Source: Acidobacteriota bacterium | Lineage (GTDB): Bacteria; Acidobacteriota; Terriglobia; Bryobacterales; JACQDG01 | DNA length: 6,291 nt | Reading direction: 5' to 3' | NCBI GenBank assembly: GCA_016201195.1 | Contig: JACQDI010000708.1 | Coordinates: 1-6,291 of the forward strand | In this document: in pieces, positions 5,506 through 6,291 of the stretch | Position numbering within the stretch: the stretch's first letter is position 1 | Layout: the number at the start of each line of letters is the position of its first letter | Made by a program: the position numbers and the translations under genes | Notes under the pieces: generated by a model | Database searches by the model: none | What the model saw: only the letters and a program-made list of their open reading frames with translations | Told to the model about the DNA's origin: nothing

Positions 5506-6239
5506 GGGAAGAATCTCCCTGCGTTGCCGCCGAGGATGCGTTCCACGTCGGCGGCGGATAGCCCCGGCAGCAGCCGGATCTTTTCGATCTCGCACCGATA
5601 GGTACTGAAAGGATAGTCCGAGCCGAACAACAGCCGATCTACGCCCGTGGTCCGGACGATGGCCTCCAGGTTGCACAACTCGTTCTTCGATGTCTCCGCC
5701 CACAGGTTGGGGCAGGCCTCCAGGCAATAGAGGACGTCGAAGTGGAAGTCCCATCCGGCGTGACCCAGGATAAAGCGCCCTTCCGGGTAGCGGCCCGCGA
5801 GATCGGCGATCTTGTACGGCACCGCGAGCAGCGGCGCGCCGCCCGTCACGTAGAGCGGCAGTCCGAGTCCGATTGCCGCCTCCACCACCGGAAACGCCAG
5901 CGGATCGTTCGCTTCGAACCCTTGCAGCATCGGATGAAGGATGACGCCGCTGAGTCCCAACGCCTCCCGCGCCCGCCGCACTTCATCGACCGCCTTGCCC
6001 CGCATCCACGGATTGACGGTGGCGAACCCAGTAAAGCGGTCGGGGAACCGCCGCGTCACGGCGGCGATCTCGTCGTTTCCGCGTTGGTTGAAGAACGCGG
6101 CGAACTCGCCCGCCGCCGAAAGCACCGCGCGGTCGACTCCGTGCCGGTCCATCTCCCGCAGCAGCGACTCCGGATCCATGCGGTATTCGCGGTAACGAAA
6201 GAAGGACCGGCCGAAGTGACAGTGAAAATCGAAGATCAT
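5502..6239 (-). CDS. Amidohydrolase family 2 protein B, paralogue lacking the beta-5 metal histidine
   Basis: A 245-residue member of the same family as its downstream neighbour. The two align through the whole barrel: RRFPDR, HPMLQGF versus HPWLQSF, CPNLWAETS versus CPNVYLETS, and LLFGSDYP versus ILFGTDLP. H6-C-H8, H102, H160 (LGHAGW) and D208 are retained. The beta-5 histidine, H143 in A, is replaced by T132 (LPLYVTGGAP), so one zinc ligand of the ACMSD-type site is missing. It may bind metal differently, have another activity, or serve as a non-catalytic partner of A in a heteromer. ATG 6239 is the start because GGGAAGG lies just upstream (6248-6242) and HxH then sits at residues 6-8 as in A. 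It is joined by ATGA overlaps both to A and, apparently, to the gene before it. The frame is intact and well conserved, which argues against decay. Confidence 0.93.
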   Translation of the reverse strand: MIFDFHCHFGRSFFRYREYRMDPESLLREMDRHGVDRAVLSAAGEFAAFFNQRGNDEIAAVTRRFPDRFTGFATVNPWMRGKAVDEVRRAREALGLSGVILHPMLQGFEANDPLAFPVVEAAIGLGLPLYVTGGAPLLAVPYKIADLAGRYPEGRFILGHAGWDFHFDVLYCLEACPNLWAETSKNELCNLEAIVRTTGVDRLLFGSDYPFSTYRCEIEKIRLLPGLSAADVERILGGNAGRFFP

Positions 6240-6291
6240 GCCCTTCCCAGGGTGGAGCGCAGAAACGACCGCCCGCTGATCAAGGTCAGCA
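6236..6291 (-). CDS. 3' end of an upstream operon gene (partial, unknown)
   Basis: On the minus strand a frame is open from the right edge of the window to TGA at 6236-6238, giving the 17 residues LTLISGRSFLRSTLGRA. The stop overlaps the ATG of amidohydrolase B as ATGA, the same 4-bp overlap used between B and A, which is the main reason to believe it is a real gene end. Too little is visible to name a family. If it is wrong, this stretch is simply the leader of the operon and would contain its promoter-proximal region. Confidence 0.5.
   Translation of the reverse strand, partial: LTLISGRSFLRSTLGRA

Noticed and set aside
4684..5601. Long plus-strand open frame (305 codons) opposite amidohydrolase A
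   Set aside because: Antisense shadow of a motif-complete enzyme; the translation has no family features and no good ribosome site was noted.
5506..5754. N-terminal extension of the amidohydrolase A frame
   Set aside because: It lies inside amidohydrolase B, and ATG 5505 puts the HxH motif at its usual position.

Overview
The window is GC-rich (low-AT coding DNA throughout, with one short AT-richer patch at about 2761-2850). It reads as a chromosomal stretch of a soil-type heterotroph. The large first gene has a layout (phage-tail-like beta domains, then a carbohydrate-binding-like sandwich, then a TIM barrel) that I associate with Acidobacteriota of the Solibacter/Bryobacterales type. The catabolic gene set and the DUF2924 debris fit that too. 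The taxonomic call is an inference from memory of protein families, not a search.

Layout: (1) 1-2193, plus strand: the 3' part of a large multidomain protein, open at the left edge of the window. (2) 2194-2850: about 650 bp between convergent genes, holding no intact gene but several pieces of broken ones. These are the last 39 codons of a LacI/GalR-type repressor (minus), a both-ends-truncated DUF2924 gene (plus) abutting it at about 2500-2506, and the start of an unknown gene (minus) that follows the operon and is cut off at about 2760. There is also a small ORF with a strong Shine-Dalgarno sequence and a perfect 15-bp inverted repeat. (3) 2851-6291, minus strand: a tightly packed operon, read right to left: [3' tip of an unknown gene] - amidohydrolase B - amidohydrolase A - muconate-lactonizing-type enolase - short-chain dehydrogenase. 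Three junctions are 4-bp stop/start overlaps (ATGA, ATGA, GTGA) and the last is a 23-bp overlap.

How the genes could work together: an NAD-type dehydrogenase, an enolase-superfamily isomerase/dehydratase/cycloisomerase and ACMSD-like amidohydrolases (hydrolase, lactonase or decarboxylase chemistry) are the parts expected of a carboxylate, lactone or sugar-acid degradation route. The LacI remnant just downstream would fit a lost local regulator of sugar-type catabolism. The substrate cannot be read from the sequence.

The most notable details are these: the two amidohydrolases are tandem paralogues, and B has Thr where A has the beta-5 metal-ligand His; the dehydrogenase has Cys where the catalytic-tetrad Asn is expected; and the intergenic stretch is a mosaic of three truncated genes.
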